NCBI RefSeq assembly: GCF_042427575.1
Contig: NZ_JBHMFD010000001.1
Coordinates: forward strand, 62,001-126,000
Origin: Bergeyella porcorum
GTDB lineage: Bacteria > Bacteroidota > Bacteroidia > Flavobacteriales > Weeksellaceae
Reading direction: 5' to 3'
Length of the DNA: 64,000 bases
This document shows positions 32,321 to 40,605 of the stretch, in pieces. The position numbers and the translations under genes were made by a program. Below the pieces are notes generated by a model that saw only the letters and a program-made list of their open reading frames with translations, ran no database searches and was not told the DNA's origin. The stretch's first letter is position 1. Every line of letters begins with the position of its first letter.

Positions 32321-34855
32321 TTAAAAATTTTCCTTCAAGTTTTTCAGATACTCTTCTAGGTAGTTTAAATCGGTAATGAGGACTTCTCTTGCTTTAGCAC
32401 CATTAAATCCGCCTACGATACCGCTAGCTTCCAATTGGTCCATAATTCTTCCTGCACGGTTGTAGCCCAATTTTAGTTGTCTTTGAAGCATAGATGTAGA
32501 CCCTTGCTGTGTGCCAACCACTATTCTGGCGGCTTCTTCAAAGAGGGCGTCTTTTTCATTAGGGTCAAAGCCACCTGCACTAGAACCACCATCTTCTGAT
32601 GCTACCTCTGGAAGGATAAAGGCAGATGGATAAGCTTTTTGAGAGCCTATAAATTCGGCAATTTTTTCTACCTCTGGTGTATCAATAAAAGCACATTGTA
32701 AGCGAATCAAATCATTACCATTGAAGTAAAGCATATCTCCTTTACCGATGAGCTGGTCGGCACCTGGGGAATCTAAGATGGTCTTGGAATCCACTCCAGA
32801 AATCACACGGAATGCAGCTCTGGCTGGGAAGTTGGCTTTAATCATACCTGTAATCACATTCACAGAAGGTCTTTGGGTAGCCACGATAAGGTGAATGCCT
32901 ACCGCTCTTGCCAACTGAGCCAAACGGGCGATAGGATGCTCTACCTCTTTGCCCGCCGTCATAATGAGGTCTGCAAACTCATCCACCACCAATACAATGT
33001 AAGGAAGGTAGCGGTGTCCGTTTTCGGGATTGAGTTTTCTTTCGGAGAACTTCTTGTTGTATTCCTTAATATTTTTACAGAAAGCATTTTTAAGAAGTTC
33101 GTAGCGGGTATCCATCTCTACACAAAGTGAGTTTAAGGTATTAATCACCTTAGAATTATCGGTGAGAATAGCTTCATCCGTATCGGGTAGTTTTGCCAGA
33201 TAATGTCTTTCAATTTTGGAGTAAAGTGATAGTTCTACCTTTTTAGGGTCCACCATTACAAATTTCAGTTCGCTCGGATGTTTTTTGTACAATAAAGATG
33301 CTAATATGGCATTAATCCCTACCGATTTACCCTGTCCCGTAGCACCTGCCATCAGGAGGTGAGGCATTTTAGCAAGGTCTGCCATAAAGATTTCATTGGA
33401 AATGGTTTTCCCGAATACCACAGGTAAGTCCATATCGGTATTTTGAAATTTTTGTGAAGCGATGACACTTCGCATAGAAACCATTGTAGGATTTTTCCTT
33501 GGAACTTCTATCCCTATGGTACCTTTTCCTGGCATAGGTGCGATAATTCTAATGCCTAATGCGGAGAGGTTGAGGGCAATGTCATCTTGAAGTTTTTTGA
33601 TGGCTGCTACGCGGATACCCGCTTCTGGAACCATCTCATAAAGCGTTACAGTAGGGCCTATGGTTGCCTTAATCTGAGAAATACCAATATTAAAGTTTTT
33701 CAGTAAACCTACGATACGATTCTTGTTTTCTTCTAATTCTTCTTTATTGATGGAAATCTCCTCATTGCCATAATCTTTCAGCAATTCAATTGGTGGAAAT
33801 TGATACCCTGCTAAATCCAATTTATGGTCATAAAGCCCATATTCTTTTACCAATTCTTCAGATTTTAGTTCAATATCATCAGGTTCTATTAGATCGATGG
33901 TAGGTGCAACTTCCACTTGAAAATCAATATCATCATCGGTAGTGCTTGCTGATGGCTGTGGCGTAGTATTTCCTAATGCAGGTTCTACTAGAATATCAAT
34001 GGTATTAGTTTCAGTTTCATAGCTGGTTTTGTTAGGCGTTTTTACGGGTTCTATAGCATTATCCGTTACCGAAACTTTGGGAAAATCCATCGGTACACTC
34101 ACTGGCTCAGAGAGGGGAGTTTCTGTAATGGTTTCGGCTGGTTTAATATTTTCAATAGGTGTAGAGGCGGGCTGATGAGTCTCTTGAATAGCATTTTGCT
34201 GAAGTTCATCTAGTTCTTCATCTGCATCAAATTTTTCCGAGCTTGGCAAGATGTTTTTCATTTTGCTCATTGTGCTCTCGCTGATGTTGTTTAGTTGAGC
34301 TTTTACAGCACTTGGACGCAGATTGAACTCCAAAACAAAATAAAGTAAAATACTGGTTATTAATATAATCCATAGTCCAAATTTACCAATAATGGAACTT
34401 GAAAAATCCATCACTTGAAAGCCATAGACACCACTTAGCACGCCCTCACCTTGGGTAATGGCACCTAGGAAGATGGGCAACCAGCAGATGAAAAATAGAG
34501 AGTGTCCAAAGGTTTTCCAAGGTTTGAAATACTTCTTCTTCAGGATTAAAGTTCCTATCATAAAAAGGAGAAATGCCACGATGAACGCTGCAATCCCTAT
34601 ACTATCAAAAATGAAAATATTTCCAAGCCAATCGCCTAATTTCCCAATGAGATTAGAAGATTCTACACTTCTGTTTAGCATAGCTCCCGTTTGGCTTTGA
34701 TTGGCTTGCCAGTTGATAAGATAAGAGCCAAAAGATATTGTAAAAATCACTGAAGTGATGATAAACAACAATCCGAAAAAAATTCGGGGTTTGGATAAAG
34801 TTTTAGGAGTGGTAACTTCTGGTTTTGTAGTGTTCTGTTTTGTATTTTTTTCCAT
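32321..34855 (-). CDS. ftsK: DNA translocase FtsK/SpoIIIE
   Basis: 844 residues from ATG 34855 (MEKNTKQN); the frame continues 13 codons upstream, across a TAAATTTG promoter-like element, so the shorter start is chosen. Four N-terminal membrane helices (about 20-190) precede a Pro/Thr/Glu-rich linker (to about 330) and the RecA-like motor with Walker A 'GATGQGKSVG' and Walker B 'IVLVVDEFADLI'. The C-terminal gamma winged helix is 'STSMLQRQLKLGYNRAGRIMDQLEASGIVG'. It pumps chromosome dimers through the septum and activates XerCD at dif. It heads the ftsK-lolA-lpt group. Confidence 0.95.
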   Translation of the reverse strand: MEKNTKQNTTKPEVTTPKTLSKPRIFFGLLFIITSVIFTISFGSYLINWQANQSQTGAMLNRSVESSNLIGKLGDWLGNIFIFDSIGIAAFIVAFLLFMIGTLILKKKYFKPWKTFGHSLFFICWLPIFLGAITQGEGVLSGVYGFQVMDFSSSIIGKFGLWIILITSILLYFVLEFNLRPSAVKAQLNNISESTMSKMKNILPSSEKFDADEELDELQQNAIQETHQPASTPIENIKPAETITETPLSEPVSVPMDFPKVSVTDNAIEPVKTPNKTSYETETNTIDILVEPALGNTTPQPSASTTDDDIDFQVEVAPTIDLIEPDDIELKSEELVKEYGLYDHKLDLAGYQFPPIELLKDYGNEEISINKEELEENKNRIVGLLKNFNIGISQIKATIGPTVTLYEMVPEAGIRVAAIKKLQDDIALNLSALGIRIIAPMPGKGTIGIEVPRKNPTMVSMRSVIASQKFQNTDMDLPVVFGKTISNEIFMADLAKMPHLLMAGATGQGKSVGINAILASLLYKKHPSELKFVMVDPKKVELSLYSKIERHYLAKLPDTDEAILTDNSKVINTLNSLCVEMDTRYELLKNAFCKNIKEYNKKFSERKLNPENGHRYLPYIVLVVDEFADLIMTAGKEVEHPIARLAQLARAVGIHLIVATQRPSVNVITGMIKANFPARAAFRVISGVDSKTILDSPGADQLIGKGDMLYFNGNDLIRLQCAFIDTPEVEKIAEFIGSQKAYPSAFILPEVASEDGGSSAGGFDPNEKDALFEEAARIVVGTQQGSTSMLQRQLKLGYNRAGRIMDQLEASGIVGGFNGAKAREVLITDLNYLEEYLKNLKENF

Positions 34856-34975
34856 AATTCGTATCTCGGGCAAATTTAAAAAAAAAAGCATCATAAAAGC
34901 TCTTAACCAACTCTAAAATCAAGAGATTTTTCGGACTAGATATTTATAATGTTGGTTAAAATTCTGAAAATAATG

Positions 34976-35905
34976 CTATTGTGCTAGTGTGAAAAATTCT
35001 TCGGTACGCCTTTGGTCGTCTTTTAGTTTTTCTATAAGTTGGTCTAAATTTTCAAATTTTATTTCTTCGTGTAAAAAGGCTCTAAATTTTACGGTAATTT
35101 CCTTGTCATACAAATCACCATTAAAGTCTAAAATATTAACTTCCACCGTGAGTTGTTCCCCATTTACCGTAGGATTGGTACCCACGCTTAGCATTCCTCT
35201 ATAAAAAATTCCTTCTATCAAAACCTCTACAATGTAAGCTCCCTTTTTAGGAAGTAGTTTCAGTGGGTCTGTTGCTATATTAGCGGTAGGGAAACCTATG
35301 GTTCTGCCCAATTTTTTCCCGTGCACCACTGTTCCTGTAATGGGGTAGGGGTATCCTAGCATCTCATTAGCATCTAGAATATTGCCTTCGCATAAAGCTG
35401 TTCTAATTTTGGTAGAAGAAATGTTGGCATTATTCAGATTGATAGCTTCTTTCTGTTCTACTTCAAAACCCAATTCTGGGGCTAACTGCTGTAGCAACTG
35501 AAAATTTCCGCTTTTATTTTTTCCGAAAGTATGGTCGTAGCCAATGATAAGATGTTTTACATTGAGGGTTTTTACTAAAATTTCCCTTACAAATGCTTCT
35601 CCTGATAGATTTCTAAATGCCTCGTCAAAGGATTGTAAAAACAAATTCTGAACGCCAAATTTTTGGAGTAAATCTGTTTTTTCCTGTATGGTATTCAGTA
35701 ATTTTAGAGGTTCGTTGGGATTAAAAACTAATCTTGGGTGTGGCCAAAAAGTAAGAATACTGGGTTCTAGCCCCTTTTCGCAGGCGATATGTTTTAACCC
35801 GTTGATAAGCCCTTGATGCCCAAGATGTACCCCATCAAACATCCCTAAGGACAATGCCAAAGGGTTGCGAGATTGGTAATTAGAAATATTGTGAAAGATA
35901 TTCAA
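34976..35905 (-). CDS. ribF: Bifunctional riboflavin kinase/FAD synthetase
   Basis: 309 residues. The N-terminal FAD synthetase half has 'GMFDGVHLGHQGLI' (HxGH nucleotidyltransferase motif) and 'FGKNKSGNFQLLQ'. The C-terminal riboflavin kinase half has 'GKKLGRTIGFPTANI' and 'VEVNILDFNGDLYDKEITV'. It makes FMN and then FAD from riboflavin and two ATP. TATTTTTG on the minus strand (35923-35930) is a suitable -7 element 17 nt upstream. It diverges from atpD. Confidence 0.96.
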   Translation of the reverse strand: MNIFHNISNYQSRNPLALSLGMFDGVHLGHQGLINGLKHIACEKGLEPSILTFWPHPRLVFNPNEPLKLLNTIQEKTDLLQKFGVQNLFLQSFDEAFRNLSGEAFVREILVKTLNVKHLIIGYDHTFGKNKSGNFQLLQQLAPELGFEVEQKEAINLNNANISSTKIRTALCEGNILDANEMLGYPYPITGTVVHGKKLGRTIGFPTANIATDPLKLLPKKGAYIVEVLIEGIFYRGMLSVGTNPTVNGEQLTVEVNILDFNGDLYDKEITVKFRAFLHEEIKFENLDQLIEKLKDDQRRTEEFFTLAQ

Positions 35906-36025
35906 ACCAGAATTTTTATTCGCAAAAATAAAAAAAATAAAGTTTTTCTGGGCGTGCGGTTTTATTTTGGATAGAGTTTTTTCAGATTTCAGATAAAAAT
36001 ATGATAAAAATCTTTTTTGATGTAG

Positions 36026-36055
36026 TTGTAGATTACCAGACTTTCATTATATTTG
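36026..36055 (+). promoter_or_regulatory. Promoter of atpDC
   Basis: TTG at 36026-36028, 19 nt, TATATTTG at 36048-36055. The TTG that opens the longest atpD frame lies within the -7 element, so translation must start at ATG 36077. Confidence 0.75.
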
Positions 36056-36076
36056 CACACAAGAAAAAATTTAGCA

Positions 36077-37585
36077 ATGGCAAACCAAATTAAAGGAAAA
36101 ATTTCTCAAATTATTGGTCCAGTAATCGATGTGGTATTCTCCAATGAAGGGGAGTTGCCAAAAATCTATGATGCACTGGAAGTAACAAAAAATAATGGTG
36201 AAAAACTTGTTCTTGAGGTAGAACAGCACATCGGTGAAGATTCTGTAAGATGTATCGCGATGGATGCTACCGATGGTTTACAAAGAGGACAAGAAGTAGT
36301 AAGCTTAGGTACTCAGATTACAATGCCTACGGGTGAAGGAGTTTATGGAAGACTTTTCAATGTGGTAGGTAATGCTATTGATGGGTTACCAGAACTTTCT
36401 AAGGATGGCGGATTGCCAATTCACAGAGAAGCTCCAAAATTTGATCAACTTTCAACTTCTGCAGAAGTTTTATTCACAGGTATCAAAGTAATCGACCTTA
36501 TCGAGCCTTATGCAAAAGGTGGTAAGATTGGATTGTTTGGTGGTGCTGGTGTAGGTAAAACCGTATTGATTCAGGAGTTGATTAATAATATCGCAAAAGG
36601 ACACGGTGGTCTTTCTGTATTCGCAGGAGTAGGGGAAAGAACTAGAGAAGGAAATGACCTTTTGAGAGAGATGCTAGAATCTGGTATCATTAAGTATGGT
36701 GAAGGATTTATGCACTCTATGGAAGAAGGTGGATGGGATCTTTCTAAAGCTAATCTTGATGAAATGAAAGAGTCTAAATGTACTTTCGTTTTCGGGCAGA
36801 TGAACGAGCCACCAGGTGCAAGAGCAAGAGTAGCCCTTTCTGGTCTTACCATTGCAGAGTATTTCCGTGATGGGGATGGTGAAGGGCAAGGTAGAGATGT
36901 ACTTTTCTTCGTAGATAATATCTTCCGTTTTACACAGGCGGGTTCTGAGGTATCTGCACTTCTTGGGCGTATGCCATCTGCGGTAGGTTATCAGCCAACT
37001 TTGGCATCAGAGATGGGGGCTATGCAGGAGAGAATTACTTCTACTAAAAACGGTTCCATTACTTCTGTACAAGCGGTATATGTACCTGCGGACGACTTAA
37101 CAGACCCAGCTCCAGCAACTACCTTTGCTCACTTGGATGCTACCACGGTATTGGATAGAAAGATTGCATCGTTAGGTATTTATCCTGCTGTAGATCCACT
37201 AGCTTCTACATCTAGAATCTTGACGCCAGAAGTTTTAGGAAACGAACACTATGAATGTGCACAGAGAGTAAAAGAAATCTTACAAAGATATAAAGCGTTG
37301 CAAGATATCATCGCCATCCTTGGTATGGAAGAACTTTCTGAAGAGGACAAATTGGTAGTATATCGTGCTAGAAAGGTACAGAGATTCTTATCTCAGCCAT
37401 TCCACGTAGCAGAGCAGTTTACTGGTCTTAAAGGAGCGTTGGTAGATATCAAAGATACCATCAAAGGATTTAATATGATTATTGATGGTGAACTAGACCA
37501 ATATCCAGAGGCGGCTTTCAACTTGAAAGGAACCATCGAAGAAGCTATTGAGCACGGAGAAAAATTATTGGCTGAAAACGCTTAA
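36077..37585 (+). CDS. atpD: ATP synthase F1 subunit beta
   Basis: 502 residues from ATG 36077 (MANQIKGKISQIIGPVIDV). Walker A GGAGVGKT is at 155-162, 'GERTREGNDL' carries the catalytic Glu, and 'ALSGLTIAEYFRD' with the DELSEED-equivalent region ('MEELSEEDKLVV') near the C-terminus couples to gamma. This is the catalytic subunit of F1. Only atpC accompanies it; the other subunits are encoded elsewhere, as is usual in Bacteroidota. Confidence 0.98.
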   Translation: MANQIKGKISQIIGPVIDVVFSNEGELPKIYDALEVTKNNGEKLVLEVEQHIGEDSVRCIAMDATDGLQRGQEVVSLGTQITMPTGEGVYGRLFNVVGNAIDGLPELSKDGGLPIHREAPKFDQLSTSAEVLFTGIKVIDLIEPYAKGGKIGLFGGAGVGKTVLIQELINNIAKGHGGLSVFAGVGERTREGNDLLREMLESGIIKYGEGFMHSMEEGGWDLSKANLDEMKESKCTFVFGQMNEPPGARARVALSGLTIAEYFRDGDGEGQGRDVLFFVDNIFRFTQAGSEVSALLGRMPSAVGYQPTLASEMGAMQERITSTKNGSITSVQAVYVPADDLTDPAPATTFAHLDATTVLDRKIASLGIYPAVDPLASTSRILTPEVLGNEHYECAQRVKEILQRYKALQDIIAILGMEELSEEDKLVVYRARKVQRFLSQPFHVAEQFTGLKGALVDIKDTIKGFNMIIDGELDQYPEAAFNLKGTIEEAIEHGEKLLAENA

Positions 37586-37603
37586 TTGGAAAATTGAATT
37601 AAA

Positions 37604-37634
37604 GAAAAAAGAGTGAACAATTTTCTCTTTTTTC
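37604..37634 (+). terminator. Hairpin in the atpD-atpC gap (possible attenuator)
   Basis: Perfect 10-bp stem GAAAAAAGAG / CTCTTTTTTC with an 11-nt loop, in a T-rich context, between atpD and atpC. It could partly terminate transcription or protect the atpD message, and so set the beta:epsilon ratio (3:1 in the enzyme). Confidence 0.6.
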
Positions 37635-37662
37635 TTTTCTCATTTCTCTTAAAATCTGAAAT

Positions 37663-37944
37663 ATGAACATAAAAATTTTAACCCCCGAAACGGTTGTTTT
37701 TGAAGGTGAAGTGGATTCTGTTTTGCTTCCTGGGAAGTCTGGAGAATTTCACATTATGAAAAATCACGCCGCTATTGTATCTTCATTGGGGTTTGGTAAA
37801 GTGAAGCTTTATACCAATGCTATCCAAGAAGATTATGCTAAATTTTTCACAAAAGAAGATGAGAAAGATTCTGTTTTTTCTTATCCTATTAAAAGTGGTG
37901 TGGTGGAATTTAACAATGAAAAAGGAATTATCTTAGCAGAGTAA
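37663..37944 (+). CDS. atpC: ATP synthase F1 subunit epsilon (short form)
   Basis: 93 residues, only the N-terminal beta-sandwich domain of epsilon: 'MNIKILTPETVVFEGEVDSVLLPGKSGEFHIMKNHAAIVSSLGFGKVKLYT'. The C-terminal helical hairpin that inhibits ATP hydrolysis in longer epsilon proteins is absent, as in other Bacteroidota. It lies 77 nt after atpD behind an RNA hairpin. Confidence 0.93.
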   Translation: MNIKILTPETVVFEGEVDSVLLPGKSGEFHIMKNHAAIVSSLGFGKVKLYTNAIQEDYAKFFTKEDEKDSVFSYPIKSGVVEFNNEKGIILAE

Positions 37945-37963
37945 TTTCCAAAAAAATATTAAC

Positions 37964-37996
37964 AAAAAAGCTGTTCTTTTATAGAGCAGCTTTTTT
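37964..37996 (+). terminator. Terminator of atpDC
   Basis: 14-bp stem AAAAAAGCTGTTCT / AGAGCAGCTTTTTT with one wobble pair and a 5-nt loop. Confidence 0.9.
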
Positions 37997-38101
37997 ATTT
38001 TTTTAGATTTTATCTTAATACACTTGATTCTGAATAATAGTTTTTCAGTTCATAAAAATGTCTTAGTTTTGTAGAAGTATTGTAATTTTTTAGATTTGAA
38101 T

Positions 38102-38641
38102 ATGAACAAAGGTTTATTCTTTTTTGGGATATTATTATCTTTTCAATTGAATGCTCAAAACCAACAGAAAGATTACAGATTGGGCTTATTTACAGAGGGT
38201 TCAGCTCATATAGGGTTTGATTTAGCTTCCGTAATAGGCACCAATGAAGACAGTGAAAAACACCTCACTTTAGGTCTTGGAGCTCAGATGGGGGTGCAAC
38301 CCTTGACTTGGTTGGCCATCAGTGGAGGGTTTCGGTACAGTTATATTACGCCTAATTATCATTTGTTGGGTTATAACATTCAGCCTTATTTTTTTATTGG
38401 AGCACCAGAAAATGAAGATTTTAATTTTCTCAGTTTCAAATGGGGTAAAAAGCAAAATAGAAACCTTACCTCAATGGGCAATTGGTATGGGCTTAGCATA
38501 GGGAAAATAGAAGTAGGGGATAGACGCCAGCTGGGGCAGAAAATGGAGCTCTCGTTGGATTTCTATGATTTAGGTCAAGATAAGTTTGCTTTCATAGGTT
38601 TTTCCTATGGTATCGTACTATTCAGTAATAAAAGTTTGTAA
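38102..38641 (+). CDS. Outer-membrane beta-barrel-like protein, unknown
   Basis: 179 residues from ATG 38102. A signal peptide (to about residue 18, LNAQ) and alternating aromatic strands ('LGLGAQMGVQPLTWLAISGGFRYSYITPNYHLLGYNIQPYFFIG') suggest a small barrel in the outer membrane. The last residues, 'FSYGIVLFSNKSL', fit a terminal strand. The stop codon shares one base with the rluF start (TAATG), so the two are translationally coupled. A TAGTTTTG element at 38064-38071 could be its -7 box. Confidence 0.65.
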   Translation: MNKGLFFFGILLSFQLNAQNQQKDYRLGLFTEGSAHIGFDLASVIGTNEDSEKHLTLGLGAQMGVQPLTWLAISGGFRYSYITPNYHLLGYNIQPYFFIGAPENEDFNFLSFKWGKKQNRNLTSMGNWYGLSIGKIEVGDRRQLGQKMELSLDFYDLGQDKFAFIGFSYGIVLFSNKSL

Positions 38642-39360
38642 TGGAAATACGCATTAATAAATACCTTTCTGAAGTGGGCTATTGTTCCCGTAGAGCAGCG
38701 GACAAGCTATTAGAAGAAGGCAGAATTACCATCAATGGAAAAATACCAGAGTTGGGTACCAAGGTTTCTGCTAAAGATGACATTCGCGTAGATGGCGTGT
38801 CTATCTCTAAACCTAAAGATGAGCATATCTACATTGCTCTGAATAAACCCATTGGTATAGTCTGCACCACAGATACCAAGCGGGAGAAAAATAATATTGT
38901 AGATTTTATTAATCACCCTAAACGCATCTTTCCCATTGGGCGATTGGACAAGCCTAGCGAAGGGCTGATTCTCCTGACTTCCGATGGTGATATTGTGAAT
39001 AAAATTCTCCGGGCAAGGAATAATCACGAGAAAGAATACATTGTGAGGGTTAATAAGCCCATCACGCCACAGTTTATAGAAAAAATGAGTAAAGGGGTTC
39101 CTATTTTGGATACCATCACAAGGGAATGCGAAGTGGAGCAATTGGATACTTTATCGTTCAGGATTATTTTAACACAAGGACTCAACAGACAGATTCGCCG
39201 TATGTGTGAATATCTGGGCTATGAAGTGAAAAAACTAAAACGCATCCGCATTATGAATATCCATTTGGATATGCCCATAGGGCAATGGAGAGAACTCACC
39301 AAACAAGAGCTGGCAGAGCTACAAGAGCTAATACAAGATTCTAAGAAAACCATAGATTAA
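38641..39360 (+). CDS. rluF: 23S rRNA pseudouridine synthase, RluF-like (RsuA family)
   Basis: 239 residues. An S4 RNA-binding domain opens it ('RINKYLSEVGYCSRRAADKLLEEGRITINGK'). The catalytic motif GRLDKPSEGLILLT follows, with Asp in 'GRLDK', then 'LNRQIRRMCEYLGYEVKKLKRIRIMN', which is typical of the RsuA/RluB/RluF group. RluF isomerises U2604 of 23S rRNA; RluB or RluE specificity cannot be excluded. The C-terminus is acidic/basic and short. Confidence 0.85.
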   Translation: MEIRINKYLSEVGYCSRRAADKLLEEGRITINGKIPELGTKVSAKDDIRVDGVSISKPKDEHIYIALNKPIGIVCTTDTKREKNNIVDFINHPKRIFPIGRLDKPSEGLILLTSDGDIVNKILRARNNHEKEYIVRVNKPITPQFIEKMSKGVPILDTITRECEVEQLDTLSFRIILTQGLNRQIRRMCEYLGYEVKKLKRIRIMNIHLDMPIGQWRELTKQELAELQELIQDSKKTID

Positions 39361-39371
39361 AAATATACGAA

Positions 39372-39716
39372 ATGCTACTCCGCTATTTACTGATTATTTT
39401 CGGCTTTTTAGGATTGGGAGAGCTGATAGTTTACATTACCAACATCTCATTTCCTTCCAGTCTCATCGGAATGTTTTTACTGACCTTCGCTTTGCACAAA
39501 AATTGGATAAAGGTAGAATGGGTAAAAGGTATTTCAGATGTATTGGTCTCCAATTTAGGATTATTCTTTATTTCCCCAAGTGTAGCTCTAATGGTATATT
39601 GGGAAATGGTAGAAGACAATCTATTGGCTCTGGTAGCCTCTATTGTACTAAGCACCATTTTGGTAATAGGCGTTACGGGTAGAGTATATCAGTTCATCAG
39701 AAAAAAGATAAAATAA
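39372..39716 (+). CDS. CidA/LrgA-family membrane protein
   Basis: 114 residues with four hydrophobic helices; 'FPSSLIGMFLLTFAL' and 'VSNLGLFFISPSVALMVYWEMV' are the LrgA/CidA hallmarks (holin-like). Such proteins act with LrgB in the inner membrane, in pyruvate or other small-acid transport and envelope stress or lysis control. The stop overlaps the LrgB start (TAATG at 39716). Confidence 0.88.
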   Translation: MLLRYLLIIFGFLGLGELIVYITNISFPSSLIGMFLLTFALHKNWIKVEWVKGISDVLVSNLGLFFISPSVALMVYWEMVEDNLLALVASIVLSTILVIGVTGRVYQFIRKKIK

Positions 39717-40405
39717 TGGAATGGCTTAGAAATCCAATATGGCTTTTAGGGCTTTCATTTTTGTCCTATTTCCTATCATCACAATTGCAGAAGAAATACC
39801 GTTCTCCTTTTTTGAGTCCCATTGTTTTAACTACGGCTTTTCTTGTGGGATATCTTTGGGTATTCAATATTTCCTATGAGGACTATCAAAAGGCGGGGCA
39901 TTACATAGACTTTTGGCTAAAGCCTTCCGTGGTGGCATTGGCAGTGCCGCTATACCTCCAAATGGAGAAAATCAAAAAACAACTTTTACCTATTTTGGTC
40001 TCACAGTTTTTGGGAAGTTTGGTGGGGATTATCAGCGTGTGTAGCATTGCAAAACTCTTAGGAGCTAATGAAATCTTGATACGCTCTTTAGCTCCAAAAT
40101 CGGTTACAACTCCCATTGCCATAGAGGTTTCCAAAAGTTTGGGTGGGGTAGAGGCACTAACCGCCTCGGCGGTCATCTTTACAGGCATTGTGGGCAGTAT
40201 CATAGGCGTTCAGATTTTAAAACTCGCAAAGATCCATAGTCCAATGGGACAAGGCATTTCTTTGGGTACAGCATCGCACGGTTTGGGCGTGATGCTGGCA
40301 ATGGGAATGAGTGAGAAATATGCCGCATTTGCAAGCTTAGGGCTCATCATCAATGGTATTTTTACCGCAGTGCTTTCCCCTTGGCTAGTGCCGTGGTTTT
40401 GTTGA
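39716..40405 (+). CDS. LrgB/CidB-family membrane protein
   Basis: 229 residues, about six helices. 'PKSVTTPIAIEVSKSLGGVEALTASAVIFTGIVGSIIG' and 'GTASHGLGVMLAMGMSEKYAAFASLGLIINGIFTA' are the LrgB core. It is translationally coupled to the LrgA-like gene and forms a two-component transporter with it. It ends the rluF-lrgA-lrgB run. Confidence 0.9.
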   Translation: MEWLRNPIWLLGLSFLSYFLSSQLQKKYRSPFLSPIVLTTAFLVGYLWVFNISYEDYQKAGHYIDFWLKPSVVALAVPLYLQMEKIKKQLLPILVSQFLGSLVGIISVCSIAKLLGANEILIRSLAPKSVTTPIAIEVSKSLGGVEALTASAVIFTGIVGSIIGVQILKLAKIHSPMGQGISLGTASHGLGVMLAMGMSEKYAAFASLGLIINGIFTAVLSPWLVPWFC

Positions 40406-40605
40406 TTGGGTTTTGAGTTTTAGTTTTGAAGAAAGAAGAAAAAGGAAGGACTTTTTAATCTTCTAGCCTCTTGGTTTTCTAACAATACTATTCTACATCC
40501 TTCAAAGGAGAAATTGATACCATAAATTATCATCAAATCAATACAATCTTGTTGCACAAACTGTTGCCTACGGCTTAAAAGCATAATTTAAGTTTTAACA
40601 ACCCC
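40406..40605. repeat. Intergenic purine-rich repeat, inverted copy of 30014-30055
   Basis: 40409-40450 reads TTTTGAGTTTTAGTTTTGAA followed by GAAAGAAGAAA, the reverse complement (with few changes) of sequence near 30014-30055. The rest is AT-rich with no gene. Confidence 0.55.
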
